Source: VAZQ01 sp036557665
Lineage (GTDB): Bacteria; Pseudomonadota; Alphaproteobacteria; Rhizobiales; Xanthobacteraceae
Reading direction: 5' to 3'
Assembly: GCA_036557665.1 (NCBI GenBank)
Contig: DATBHG010000055.1
Coordinates: 215,114-279,113 of the forward strand
Length of the DNA stretch: 64,000 bases
Part shown: positions 44,459 through 53,200 of the stretch, piece after piece
Position numbering within the stretch: position 1 is the first letter of the stretch
Layout of the letters: every line of letters starts with the position of its first letter
Notes under the pieces: generated by a model
The model's database searches: none
Told to the model about the DNA's origin: nothing
The model's input: the letters and a program-made list of their open reading frames with translations, nothing else
Translations under genes and position numbers: made by a program

Positions 44459-45322
44459 ATGGTCTCGATCGCCGCGCCGGGCTACGCCGAGCAGACGCCA
44501 TACAAGTCGCTCGTCGCGCGCGCGCCCGACGGCGTCTCCATCGCGGTGCAGGATTGGGGAAATCCGGCGGGGCCGGAAATCCTGTTCATCCATGGCTTCT
44601 CGCAAGCCTCGCTGTCGTGGGCGCGGCAGACGAGCAGCGAGCTCGCCAAGGAGTTCCACATCGTCACCTACGACCTGCGCGGCCACGGCAACTCCGATAA
44701 GCCGTTGGAGCCCGAGAAATACAAGGAGTCGAAGGGCTGGGCCGACGAGGTGAAGGCGGTGATGGAGACGGCCAGGCTCGAGCGGCCGGTGCTGGTCGGC
44801 TGGTCTTATGGTGTGCACGTGATAGCGGATTATCTCAGGATTCACGGCGTCGCTCACCTCGCGGGTCTCAACTGCGTCGACGGAGTGACGAAATCCGACC
44901 CCAATTTCTTTGGCGATGGGCTCAAGCTGCAGCCGCTGATGTTTTCCGAGGACCTCGCGACCAACATCGCGGCGACCCGCCAGTTCCTGCACAATTGCTT
45001 CGAGAAGCAGCCGAGCCAGGACGATTTTGAGACCATGCTCGCCTTCAACATGATGGTGCCGCCGAAGGTGCGCGCCAACATGGCTGGACGCACGCTCAAC
45101 ATCGACGACATTCTCGCGGCGCTGAGGCTGCCGGTGCTGGTGACGCAAGGGGCGGCGGACCGTCTCGCCCTACCGGCCGCTGCGAAGTATACGGCTGCAA
45201 AAATTTCAGGTGCCAAGCTCTCGCTGTACGACGGCATCGGTCATGCTCCGTTCTGGGAGGATACGACGCGCTTCAATGCCGAGCTCACCGCCTTCGTGCG
45301 GGCAGCCAACAAGACCAATTGA
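44459..45322 (+). CDS. Alpha/beta hydrolase
   Basis: A 287-residue cytoplasmic hydrolase. The oxyanion strand is ILFIHGFSQASLSW, the nucleophile elbow is VGWSYGVHV with Ser, the acid residue lies in VLVTQGAADRL, and the His is in DGIGHAPFWED. ATG 44459 has GAAGAGGAG upstream. Related to non-heme chloroperoxidases and esterases; substrate unknown. It stands alone, flanked on both sides by copies of the ABC_sub_bind upstream module. Confidence 0.82.
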   Translation: MVSIAAPGYAEQTPYKSLVARAPDGVSIAVQDWGNPAGPEILFIHGFSQASLSWARQTSSELAKEFHIVTYDLRGHGNSDKPLEPEKYKESKGWADEVKAVMETARLERPVLVGWSYGVHVIADYLRIHGVAHLAGLNCVDGVTKSDPNFFGDGLKLQPLMFSEDLATNIAATRQFLHNCFEKQPSQDDFETMLAFNMMVPPKVRANMAGRTLNIDDILAALRLPVLVTQGAADRLALPAAAKYTAAKISGAKLSLYDGIGHAPFWEDTTRFNAELTAFVRAANKTN

Positions 45323-45385
45323 CGCCCGCTTACTCTCTCGCAGCGAACGAAGCCGGAGCGGCCCCAGCACCCACAGTTGGGGCTC

Positions 45386-45490
45386 GCTGTGCTGCGGGAT
45401 TTTGATCCGGTTTAGGTCGGCCTGGGGTCAAAAGCCGTGGATCAGCATCGTCCAGTGCCTGAGCCCTACATCAGCAGCACCTGTAAGCGG
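45386..45490. repeat. Orphan upstream module of ABC_sub_bind units
   Basis: About 105 bp from GTGCTGCGGGATTTTGATCC to CAGCACCTGTAAGCGG, similar to 24504-24604 and 57640-57740. The expected receptor gene on its left is absent; the alpha/beta hydrolase occupies that place. Confidence 0.65.
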
Positions 45491-45549
45491 ACTTGGAAAG
45501 GCGGCATTGAAAAGCTTCTTGTGTGACAACATCAAACATGGCCAACTCT

Positions 45550-45586
45550 CGATCACCTCGTTGGTCCGCTGCTGGAGCGCCGCTAT
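45550..45586 (-). pseudogene. ABC_sub_bind tail remnant
   Basis: The minus strand reads ALQQRTNEVIE, the family ending, but without the stop codon. It touches the end of the isochorismatase-like gene. Short, so support is modest. Confidence 0.45.
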
Positions 45587-46161
45587 TTGAAGCTGATTAA
45601 ATCGGTGCGGCTTAGCGTTGAGGCTCTGGGCTTCAAGGGCTCGTTCGTGGCGTTCGCGCTGTTCTGATTGAGGATCTGGTACTTCCCGATGACGATTTCG
45701 TAATCCGTCGCATCTGAAGTCGCGTCGACGGGCACAACGACGGTATAGCCGCGCAGTGTTGCTCCCACCGACGAATAGGTCACCGAGCCGCTTATCTTCC
45801 AGCCGGTCAGAACAAGAGTTGTGATCCCCTTGGCCTTCAGCGCCTTGTCGAGATCGGTGTCGTAAAATCGGTCCTGGGCATGATTTTCAATCTTGATGTC
45901 GCCTGGCGCAGGAGCAACCTCCGGCAACCATGTCGACATGTTTGCGGCCCGGGTCCCGTAGGCGATGGCGACGCCCGCCTGCCGTGCCCGCTCCAGCAGT
46001 GACGCGACCGCCGGCACCAATTGCTCCCGGCATTTCGGCTGACGGGCGCAAATGTGCTCGATGACGTCGAAGACGAGCAGTGCCGTCGTCGCGGGATCGA
46101 TCACCACAGGGACCGGGTCCGGTAGGGACGGCATCTGCAGTGTCAGTAAAGCCTTGCTCAT
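45583..46161 (-). CDS. Isochorismatase-like protein lacking the catalytic Cys
   Basis: A 192-residue member of the isochorismatase-like hydrolase family. The catalytic Asp lies in ALLVFDVIEH and the Lys in IKIENHAQDRFYDTDL. The nucleophile segment reads GWKISGSVTYSSVGATLRGY where the family has G-x-x-T-x-x-C-V-x-x-T-A. The 22-residue spacing is kept, but the Cys is replaced by Ser. It is therefore likely a non-hydrolase relative or a binding protein. ATG 46161 is chosen; 46176 is possible. A partial ABC_sub_bind upstream module lies before it. Confidence 0.72.
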   Translation of the reverse strand: MSKALLTLQMPSLPDPVPVVIDPATTALLVFDVIEHICARQPKCREQLVPAVASLLERARQAGVAIAYGTRAANMSTWLPEVAPAPGDIKIENHAQDRFYDTDLDKALKAKGITTLVLTGWKISGSVTYSSVGATLRGYTVVVPVDATSDATDYEIVIGKYQILNQNSANATNEPLKPRASTLSRTDLISFK

Positions 46162-46527
46162 GGAAAACCCGACCACTCCGCCGCTGTCTTGCCGGCCCGC
46201 AATTCCAATGCTGCGACTATCGCATCATGTTGGCCGCCTGAACACGGTCAGTTCCAGCCTGCCACACACTCGCGATGCCGCGTTACCGCCCCGCCGCTAC
46301 GACGCCGATGTCCGCCATGGGGTCAAAAGGAGTGAGCATATCAGGTCCGGTCTCGCCCCCGTAAGCGGACGTTGCGGCGGACATGCCTGGAGGTCACGTT
46401 CAGGAACCGACATATAGCACTGCCGCAAATTCAGCGAAAATTCCGCCCCTCGTCGGCGCAAACCAGCGGCGTGGATTCCAAGGTTGCAAGGTTACGGCGG
46501 GACGAACATTGCCAGCGCCGAACCCGA
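46162..46527. other. Spacer with a partial upstream module
   Basis: Stretch 46300-46372 resembles the ABC_sub_bind upstream module (GCCGATGTCCGCCATGGGGT and ending CCCGTAAGCGGACG), here without a receptor gene. The remainder shows no supported gene. Confidence 0.4.
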
Positions 46528-46722
46528 TCAACTCGTTGGGACGAGAGAATCCGGAATTTTGATGGCAATCTCGCGATAGAAGTGGACCGCACCAGGATGG
46601 AACGGCAGGTCGGCCGATGCTGGGTCATTCTCAGCCGCAGTGAGCAATTTCATGCAGACGTCCTCAAGTACCGAGGGCAATTTTTTTTCAATAATTGCGC
46701 GACATGCCCCGGTCTTTTCCAT
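46528..46722 (-). pseudogene. TAXI-type TRAP receptor C-terminal fragment
   Basis: The minus strand ends with LPFHPGAVHFYREIAIKIPDS and LVPTS, then a stop, like the C terminus of TAXI-family solute-binding proteins. Upstream, similarity fades after about 60 residues and there is no signal peptide or N-terminal domain. Probably a gene end left by deletion. Confidence 0.5.
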
Positions 46723-46765
46723 ATAGTCGTATCGCGGCTGCAACCTGTCCGCAGGAGTAAGCACC

Positions 46766-46858
46766 ATGGCCGAAGGGCTCGTTCCTCTCATCGTCATTGC
46801 CGTTTCTTTCGCAATCATCATTCTTGCTTGGCGCTGGCCTCGACGGCATCCTTTCTGA
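46766..46858 (+). CDS. 30-residue single-pass membrane protein
   Basis: MAEGLVPLIVIAVSFAIIIL followed by AWRWPRRHPF. One transmembrane helix is followed by a positively charged tail, so the C terminus is predicted inside. GCAGGAG lies 8 bp before the ATG. Too short for family recognition. It may be one of the small membrane proteins common in stress or respiratory contexts, or a chance frame with a good ribosome-binding site. Confidence 0.5.
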   Translation: MAEGLVPLIVIAVSFAIIILAWRWPRRHPF

Positions 46859-47070
46859 TTCCTATAACGGCCTGCAAGGCGTTGAGAATCTCCGCGGTCG
46901 CCCGCTTCGATCAGCCATTCTTCGGTGCGCATGATGGGTTGGGCTAGAGGGTTTACACGGTAATTGAAACCGTAAGGAGCCGTTTACGCGGAACAAATTG
47001 GCGCGGAACGTTACCCCTCGGCTTCGCGTTCCCTTTTCGCGTTCTCTTGGAGGCAATCAGGAGGCAAGCC

Positions 47071-47253
47071 ATGGCTCCGCAGCACATTGCCGATTTGCCT
47101 CGCCACGAGGAACCCCGCCAGCTGATGTTGGGCCTCATTGACGATTTGCCACAGGAACGCAGAGGCATCCGCCAGCTGATGATGTGGGGGTCGTTGGGCC
47201 TCGCAGTCGTGCTGTTCGTCGTTCTGGTCTGGGTCACAGCGCCAAGCTCGTAA
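47071..47253 (+). CDS. 60-residue single-pass membrane protein
   Basis: The soluble N terminus MAPQHIADLPRHEEPRQLML is followed by one helix (LMMWGSLGLAVVLFVVLVWV) and a short tail. ATG 47071 is preceded by CAGGAGGCAAG, a strong ribosome-binding site. Function unknown. It is one of four small proteins between 46.7 and 50.1 kb. Confidence 0.6.
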   Translation: MAPQHIADLPRHEEPRQLMLGLIDDLPQERRGIRQLMMWGSLGLAVVLFVVLVWVTAPSS

Positions 47254-47280
47254 TCGTCGATCCGAGCGCCCGCCGCGCGT

Positions 47281-47414
47281 TAGCGCCCCGCCGTAGCTGA
47301 AAAACTTACGCGGCGTCGCCATTTTGCTGTTGCAGGCTTGCTGCTGCGCGCCCGCAGCGAGCGGCCACGCCGTTGCCACCCCGTCGAAAGTGTGAAGAGC
47401 TCGCGTCGTCTCAT
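47281..47414 (-). pseudogene. ABC_sub_bind leader remnant
   Basis: From ATG 47414 the minus strand gives MRRRELFTLS and, one frame over, VATAWPLAAGAQQQA. This is the leader of an ABC_sub_bind protein with a one-base shift, and the rest of the gene is missing. The partial upstream module at 47474-47530 (AAAATAAGTCGGCCGATGTC) still precedes it. Confidence 0.65.
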
Positions 47415-47610
47415 GAGCTTCGCGCCGGTACCGAGGAGCACACCCCGGCATATCGTTGAGGTAAGAGCTCTATGCTGTGCGGCAGCAAAATAAGTCGGCC
47501 GATGTCCGTTGGAGGTCAAAGGCGGCGGTCTAGCGAAGTCTCTTGCACCGCAGTGAAAGTAGCTGACCCCTGCAACCATGTTGATTCGGCAAGCAGACAT
47601 GCATCGGGCA

Positions 47611-48624
47611 TCATTCTTCTTCGGGATAGCTCCTTGGAAAAGAGTAGACAAAATTCGTGGTTCCCCTTGGGCCCTTATGTTGCTCGAATTCTTCCATATC
47701 CCATGTACGGCGGTCACCAATAGTCATGTCTACAGACATAGTGTGAGGGAGATCGATGCGTTGCAACGGCTGCCTTTGTTTAGCCAACGCCGTCGCGTTT
47801 TCATCGTATTCCAGTTGAACGATCAGTTGGGTCTCTGGTAAATCGATGCTTGAGACGATTTTTCCCGAGCTCTGCCAAGATTCAGGCTTCGACAAGATGC
47901 TGTATGCAACAAACTCAATAGTTTTAGTTTGTAGATGGTAATGCACCTCTATTTCTTGATCGAAACCGCTAGTTGCATTGAAGTCCATGTTTATGTCTGG
48001 AGAGAAACTACTACGCAGGTCGTAAGCTGACGGATTGATGGGCATTTTGAAAAAATACAAACTCAGTCCTCGTCGGAGAAACACCTGGAAGGCTAAACTT
48101 TCGTCGTCCTCCCTCGGGAACAACGGTGAATCGTTGCGAAGTCTAACGATGTCTATTACGTCCTTGGTCATGCGGACCCAAGAGACCCCTTCGATTTCAC
48201 GATTGGACTTCTGAATGCCGGGAAGCAAAGCACGGACCCCTGTATCCAACCGGTCACGATATTTCGCGAGATCTGGGTGATCGAATGGATACGAAAAAGC
48301 AAAGCCTACGCGAACATCCTTGAAAGGATTCAGGTTTCGACTAATGTCTGTTACAATTTGCAAAGTCTTTTCGCTGTTTTCACGTGCTCTCTCTGCAGCG
48401 TTGCGGGTCTCACGCGATTTTTGAACATAATCAATCCAGAGGTTGGATGCTCCAATCAAAAACGATATTCCTATCCCAAATAATGCGTAACGGCCCCACT
48501 TGGTAATTTGACCGGTTTTTTTGTCTTTATAGTCCACAAGCAGAACCGCGATACCGGACGCGGTTCCGCCAACAATGCTGAGTAAACCGAGAATGGCCTT
48601 TAAAAAATCCAGGTTGAATGTCAT
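47611..48624 (-). CDS. Two-helix membrane protein of unknown function
   Basis: A 337-residue protein. Two transmembrane helices lie at about residues 9-30 and 43-63, joined by DYKDKKTGQITKWGRY. A probable coiled coil (RETRNAAERARENSEKTLQI) and a soluble domain of about 250 residues follow. The topology puts the large domain on the same side as the N terminus. The gene is distinctly AT-rich compared with the window, suggesting recent acquisition. ATG 48624 is used; 48633 is possible. I do not recognise the C-terminal domain. Confidence 0.6.
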   Translation of the reverse strand: MTFNLDFLKAILGLLSIVGGTASGIAVLLVDYKDKKTGQITKWGRYALFGIGISFLIGASNLWIDYVQKSRETRNAAERARENSEKTLQIVTDISRNLNPFKDVRVGFAFSYPFDHPDLAKYRDRLDTGVRALLPGIQKSNREIEGVSWVRMTKDVIDIVRLRNDSPLFPREDDESLAFQVFLRRGLSLYFFKMPINPSAYDLRSSFSPDINMDFNATSGFDQEIEVHYHLQTKTIEFVAYSILSKPESWQSSGKIVSSIDLPETQLIVQLEYDENATALAKQRQPLQRIDLPHTMSVDMTIGDRRTWDMEEFEQHKGPRGTTNFVYSFPRSYPEEE

Positions 48625-48636
48625 CGCGAGCAACGG

Positions 48637-48720
48637 TCATTTAGCGGGCGTGTGTGGCGAGCCGCTGCTCAGAAACGCAATCACCGGATTGGCCGTCTGC
48701 TGCTTCGCGCGTGCCGCCAA
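48637..48720 (-). pseudogene. ABC_sub_bind fragment (leader end and first strand)
   Basis: The minus strand reads AARAKQQTANPVIAFLSSGS followed by PHTPAK and a stop. This matches the ARAQQ-x-x-PVIGFLSSGSPE junction of ABC_sub_bind proteins. Nothing else of the gene remains; the AT-rich unknown gene begins directly downstream. Confidence 0.6.
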
Positions 48721-48887
48721 CTCTGCGTCCTCACGCGATCCAGCGAACGACCTGTCCGGACCTTTCGACTCAGTCAGGAGGGGTCGCAACGTGCCACTCG
48801 TTCCAGCGCAGCCGGCCGGCAACGACCAATGAGCCGATCAGGCAGAGAGCACTGCTGCAATCCGATCGGGGTCATTGAGCGTTTCAA

Positions 48888-49079
48888 CTAACCAGCACCA
48901 CGCAGAGCCTGTTGGTCCTCGCTAACCGGTGACGCGGCATGATGCCCCGCCGCCGCCGGCGGCTCTCCACCCGGGACACGGTTGAGCGCGCCGGCAAGGC
49001 AAATGATGCCGGCAATCACGCCAGCGAGCAGCGGTAAGAGAATGAGTTTATCAGCATGCAACTGAGATAACCTGGACAT
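48888..49079 (-). CDS. 63-residue single-pass membrane protein
   Basis: MSRLSQLHADKLILLPLLAG leads into one membrane helix (VIAGIICLAGAL) and a hydrophilic Ala/His tail. ATG 49079 has AAAGGAGAAC upstream at good spacing. Two CRP/FNR-like boxes lie 68-122 bp upstream, so it is probably regulated. Function unknown. Confidence 0.6.
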   Translation of the reverse strand: MSRLSQLHADKLILLPLLAGVIAGIICLAGALNRVPGGEPPAAAGHHAASPVSEDQQALRGAG

Positions 49080-49146
49080 CGGAAGTTCTCCTTTCCTGCC
49101 ATTTAACATTTGCACACACACGTAGCTCAACAACGAACGCTGCCAC

Positions 49147-49162
49147 TGTGAGCCGGTTCACA
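49147..49162. promoter_or_regulatory. CRP-type binding site (perfect consensus)
   Basis: TGTGA-GCCGGT-TCACA exactly fits the CRP consensus TGTGA-N6-TCACA and extends by one base on each side (CTGTGA...TCACAG). It lies about 75 bp upstream of the small membrane protein at 48888-49079. A CRP/FNR-family regulator is the likely ligand; which one is unknown. Confidence 0.6.
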
Positions 49163-49184
49163 GATCGGATTCAAACGAACATTT

Positions 49185-49200
49185 TGTGATGGCCATCACT
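49185..49200. promoter_or_regulatory. CRP-type binding site, second copy
   Basis: TGTGA-TGGCCA-TCACT matches the CRP consensus at 9 of 10 positions. Its centre is 38 bp from that of the first site. Tandem sites support a regulated promoter rather than chance. Confidence 0.55.
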
Positions 49201-49479
49201 TCTATTATCCGCGGCCAGCATAAACGTTGCTGGCACGCGACGGTGGTGGTTCTTCTCTCTTCGTAGGATCAATCTTGATGTGAACAAGTAAGGCGAATAA
49301 TCGACATGTCTATTTTTTTGCTCGGAAGGATGCCCTGAACCGGTCCGCGCGGAAACCGAGCTCAGATCGCAATAATGCGAGCCGTACTTGCTGGTGTTGC
49401 TACAATATTCACGTTTCGTGCGCCGCAGAGTACCTGGTGGCGCGGTCGGTCATACCGTCGTCCGCCTTTCCGAAACCCG

Positions 49480-49680
49480 AAATCGGTGCGGTTGCGATCG
49501 GCCGCAAAGAGCTGGACATTCGCCGGCTCCGATGAAGGCGGGCGGCGGTGATCCACTCCCTGATTGCGACCGGGAGGCTCAGCGAGGGCGCCCCACAGCT
49601 TGCTCGCCGACGTGCTCGCGCGATTGCCCGAGCACCCGGCCAAACGCATCGACGAAACTCTTGCCCTGGAAGTGGCAAAA
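49480..49680 (+). mobile_element. IS66-family TnpC C-terminal remnant
   Basis: Translated in shifting frames, this stretch gives AVAIGRKE, WTFAGSDEGG, AVIHSLIATGRL and LLADVLARLPEHPAKRIDE. These are the well-known C-terminal landmarks of the IS66 transposase. Frameshifts and the missing N-terminal two thirds make it inactive. The rest of 49080-49860 holds the CRP-type sites and no gene that I can support. Confidence 0.7.
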
Positions 49681-49860
49681 CCAGCAATTCACCGCTTGAG
49701 CCGCCTGAACAAATCGAGCACTCCGCAGTCTGGATCATCCGCACCCGTGGGCACCGGATGCGTAGATGGAACTGGTCTCCGTGGGATTAGGAACGTCTGG
49801 CCCGGTGGCAGCGTTGTCTCGTTTAGCGTCATCGTTTCAAGGGTCAAAGGAGTAAAACGA

Positions 49861-50064
49861 ATGTCGGATCAACGTAAGCAGCAAGAACAGCAAGGCGGCC
49901 AAGGTGGCCAGCAAGGCGGCCAACGTGGCCAACAACAGGGCGGCGGCAGGCAGAAGCCCGGCCCGCAGCAACGGCAACCCATCCAAAAACCCGGTTTCGT
50001 CCCCGAAGGCGAAGAGGATAGCGGCGCCGAAGGCGCGGGCGGCGGCGCGGCTTCGTCCGTCTGA
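49861..50064 (+). CDS. Gln/Gly-rich disordered small protein
   Basis: A 67-residue protein. Residues 8-40 are almost only Q, G and R in GGQ/GQQ-type repeats, followed by a Pro-rich link and an acidic Gly/Ala tail. It is predicted to be fully disordered. AAAGGAG lies 8 bp before the ATG and a strong terminator follows, so the gene has a complete expression signal set. Such proteins are sometimes stress-induced; no function can be assigned. Confidence 0.65.
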   Translation: MSDQRKQQEQQGGQGGQQGGQRGQQQGGGRQKPGPQQRQPIQKPGFVPEGEEDSGAEGAGGGAASSV

Positions 50065-50096
50065 ATAAGCAACTCGTTGACGACGATTTGTTGTTC

Positions 50097-50121
50097 AGCC
50101 CCGGCAACGGGGCTTCTTTTT
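50097..50121 (+). terminator. Rho-independent terminator
   Basis: A 7-bp GC-rich stem AGCCCCG / CGGGGCT with a GCAA tetraloop is followed by TCTTTTT. It lies 33 bp after the stop of the Gln/Gly-rich protein gene. Confidence 0.85.
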
Positions 50122-50276
50122 GGTCAGGGCCCCAATTCTCCTCCGCCTCCCGCTTCACCGCTGGCGCATCAGGTTTTTTGACGACCTGACCCTCAAGCTC
50201 CGACTGTCAGTCCCCGCGACGATGAAGCCGGTGACATCCTCTACATGAAGGGATAGCTGCGCCGGCTGCATGGTCT

Positions 50277-53200
50277 TCATCCTTTCTGAAACATCACCAC
50301 ACGGCTCACGGGCAGATCTTCGCCCGTTTCATCGTGTTGAATTTCCGCTTGCCCTTGCCGCGCACTTGGGCGAACGCGGAACCAGATCGCGTAAAGCGCC
50401 GGCAGGAACACCAAGGTCAGAACCGTCCCGATCGCCGTCCCGCCAATCAGCGTATAGGCCATCGCGCCCCAGAACACTGAAAGCGTGAGTGGGATGAAGG
50501 CGAGGACGGCAGCAAGTGCGGTCAGGATCACAGGGCGTGCGCGCTGTACGGTCGCCTCGATGACGGCGTGGAAGGGATCGAGTCCGCTGTCCTCATTAGT
50601 TTTGATCTGCCCAATCAGGATCAGCGTATTGCGCATCAAAATGCCGGCGAGCCCGATCAGCCCGAGGATTGCGTTGAAGCCGAAGGGCTGGTGGAACAAC
50701 AGCAGGGCCGGCACCGCCCCGATCAGTCCGAGCGGTCCGGTCAGCACAACCATCGTCATGGTGGAGAAGGACCGGACCTGAATCATGATGATGGCCAACA
50801 TGGCGAGCAGCATCACGGGAAAAACAAGTGCGAGTGCCGCATTGGCCTTGGCGGACTCTTCAATCGGACCCGCCGTCTCGATCTGATAGCCGGCCGGCAG
50901 CTTCGCCATGATCGGAGCCAGCGCCTTTTGCACCTCGACGGACACGTCGGGGGGCTGAAGCGTTTCATCGATGTCGCCGCGCACAGTGATCGTGGGAGTG
51001 CGGTCGCGCCGCCGCAGGAGCGGCTCTTCCAAGCGCACCTCGGCGCGGCCAATCTGATCGAGAGGGATGGCGCGTCCATCGGCGGCCGTGAGGCTGAAGT
51101 CGGCAAGCCGCGCGGGGTCGAGCCGCTCCGGTCCGGAGCTGCGCGCCACCACGTCGACGGCACGGATGTCCTCGCGCACCTGCGTGACAGTGACCCCGCT
51201 CAACAGGAACTGGAGCTGTTGTGCGGCTTCTGTCGGCGAGAGCCCGATGAGCCGCAGCCGGTCTTGATCGAGAATGTACCTGACGGTCGGCACGCGTTGC
51301 GTCCAATCGCGATTGACCTGCCGCAGGTGAGGATTCGCGCGCATCACCTCTTGGACTTGATCGGCGATCTCCCGCACGATCGTGGAGTCCGAACCTTTGA
51401 CGCGAAACATGACCGGGAAGGCAGAAGGGGGGCCGAATACAAGTTGGGTCACGCGTATGCGCGCTTCGGGCGCGAGGCCGTGCGCAATCCGGTCGCGTAG
51501 GCGGCCCTTCAGGGCTTCGCGCGCAGCCGAATCCGGCGTCAGGACGACGATCTTGGCAAAGGACGGGTCGGGAAGCTCGGGATTGTAGGAAAAGAAGAAC
51601 CGCGGCGCGCCCTGACCCACATAGGCTGTGACGATCTTCGTCTCGGGCTGCTGCTTGAGCCAGTCCTCGACTTTCGCGGCCGCATCCCGCGTTGCTTCGA
51701 TACTGCTGCCTTCCGGCATCTGAACTTCGACCAGGACCTCGGGCCGGTCCGACGTCGGAAAGAACTGCCGCGTCACGACCGTCATACCAATGCCGGCGAG
51801 CACGAAGAAGAACACCACGGCACCGGCGATGAAGAATTTTCGCCGCACCGACCACGCAATCACACGGCGCAGCCGTCGATAGCCAGATGTCGCATAAATC
51901 GCCTCATGGCCGCCCGCGGTCGGCTTGATCTCCGGCAACAGCTTCACACCGAGATAGGGCGTGAAGCCGACCGCCACGACCCACGACGCGATCAAAGCAA
52001 AGCCGACAATCCAAAAGATATTCCCCGCGTACTCGCCCGCGCTCGACCGGGCGAAGCCGACGGGGAGAAAGCCCGCGACCGTCACCAGGGTTCCGGACAG
52101 CATCGGCGCCGCGGTGTGGCTCCAGGCATAGGCTGCGGCGCGAATGCGGTCCACGCCTTCTTCCATCTTCACGACCATCATCTCGATCGCGATGATGGCG
52201 TCGTCGACGAGCAGTCCGAGCGCGAGAATCATGGCGCCGAGCGTGATGCGGTCGAACACCCGATCTGTGTTGAGCATAATGACAAAGACGATCGCGAGCG
52301 TTAGCGGAACGGCGGCCGCAACGACAATCCCGACGCGCCAACCGAGACTCACCATGCTCACCAGCAGCACGACGCCAAGCGCCACGAAGAATTTGAGCAT
52401 GAACTCGTCCACCGCCGAGCTGATGTTCACCGCCTGATCGGTGATCTTGCTGAGCGTGACGCCTAGCGGCAGCGTCCTGGAAATCTTATCGGTCTCGTCT
52501 TGCAGCGCCTTGCCGAGGTCGAGCCCGTTCCACCCCTCCTGCATGACCGCGCCAAGCACGAGCGTTGGCTCGCCCTGGTGATGGATCAGAAACGTCGCGG
52601 GGTCTTCGTAGCCGCGGCGCACGTCGGCAATATCGGAAAGCTTCAGTGTGCGACCGCCCGCCGCGATCGGGGTGTCTGCAATCTTCTGTACATCGTCGTA
52701 TGCGCCCTCTAGGCGCAGAAACACCTGAGGTCCCTTGGTCTCGACCGAGCCGGCAGGCGTTACCGCATTCTGACGTTGCAAGGCTGCAAAGATATCGCGT
52801 GCGCCGACGCCGAGCGTCGCCAGCCGGGCATAGGAAAACTCGACAAAAATCCGCTCCGGCCGCTCACCGAGGATATTGACCTTCTTAACGCCTGCGACAT
52901 GGAGCAATTGCTGTCGAATTGTTTCGGCTTGGCGAACAAGCTCACGAGGCGCCATCCCCGGAGCTTTCAGCGCATAGAGCGCAAATGTCACATCCGAGTA
53001 TTCATCGTTGACGAAGGGACCGAGCGCGCCTGTCGGCAAATTGCGAGCTTCGTCGCTCAATTTTTTGCGTGCCTGATAGAACTGCTCCGGGACTTCGGCT
53101 GGCGGCGTACGATCCTGCAGAGTGAGCGTCATGAAGGCTAGACCGGGGCGCGTCATCGTCTCGACGCGGTCGTACCAGCGCAATTCCTGCAGGCGCTTCT

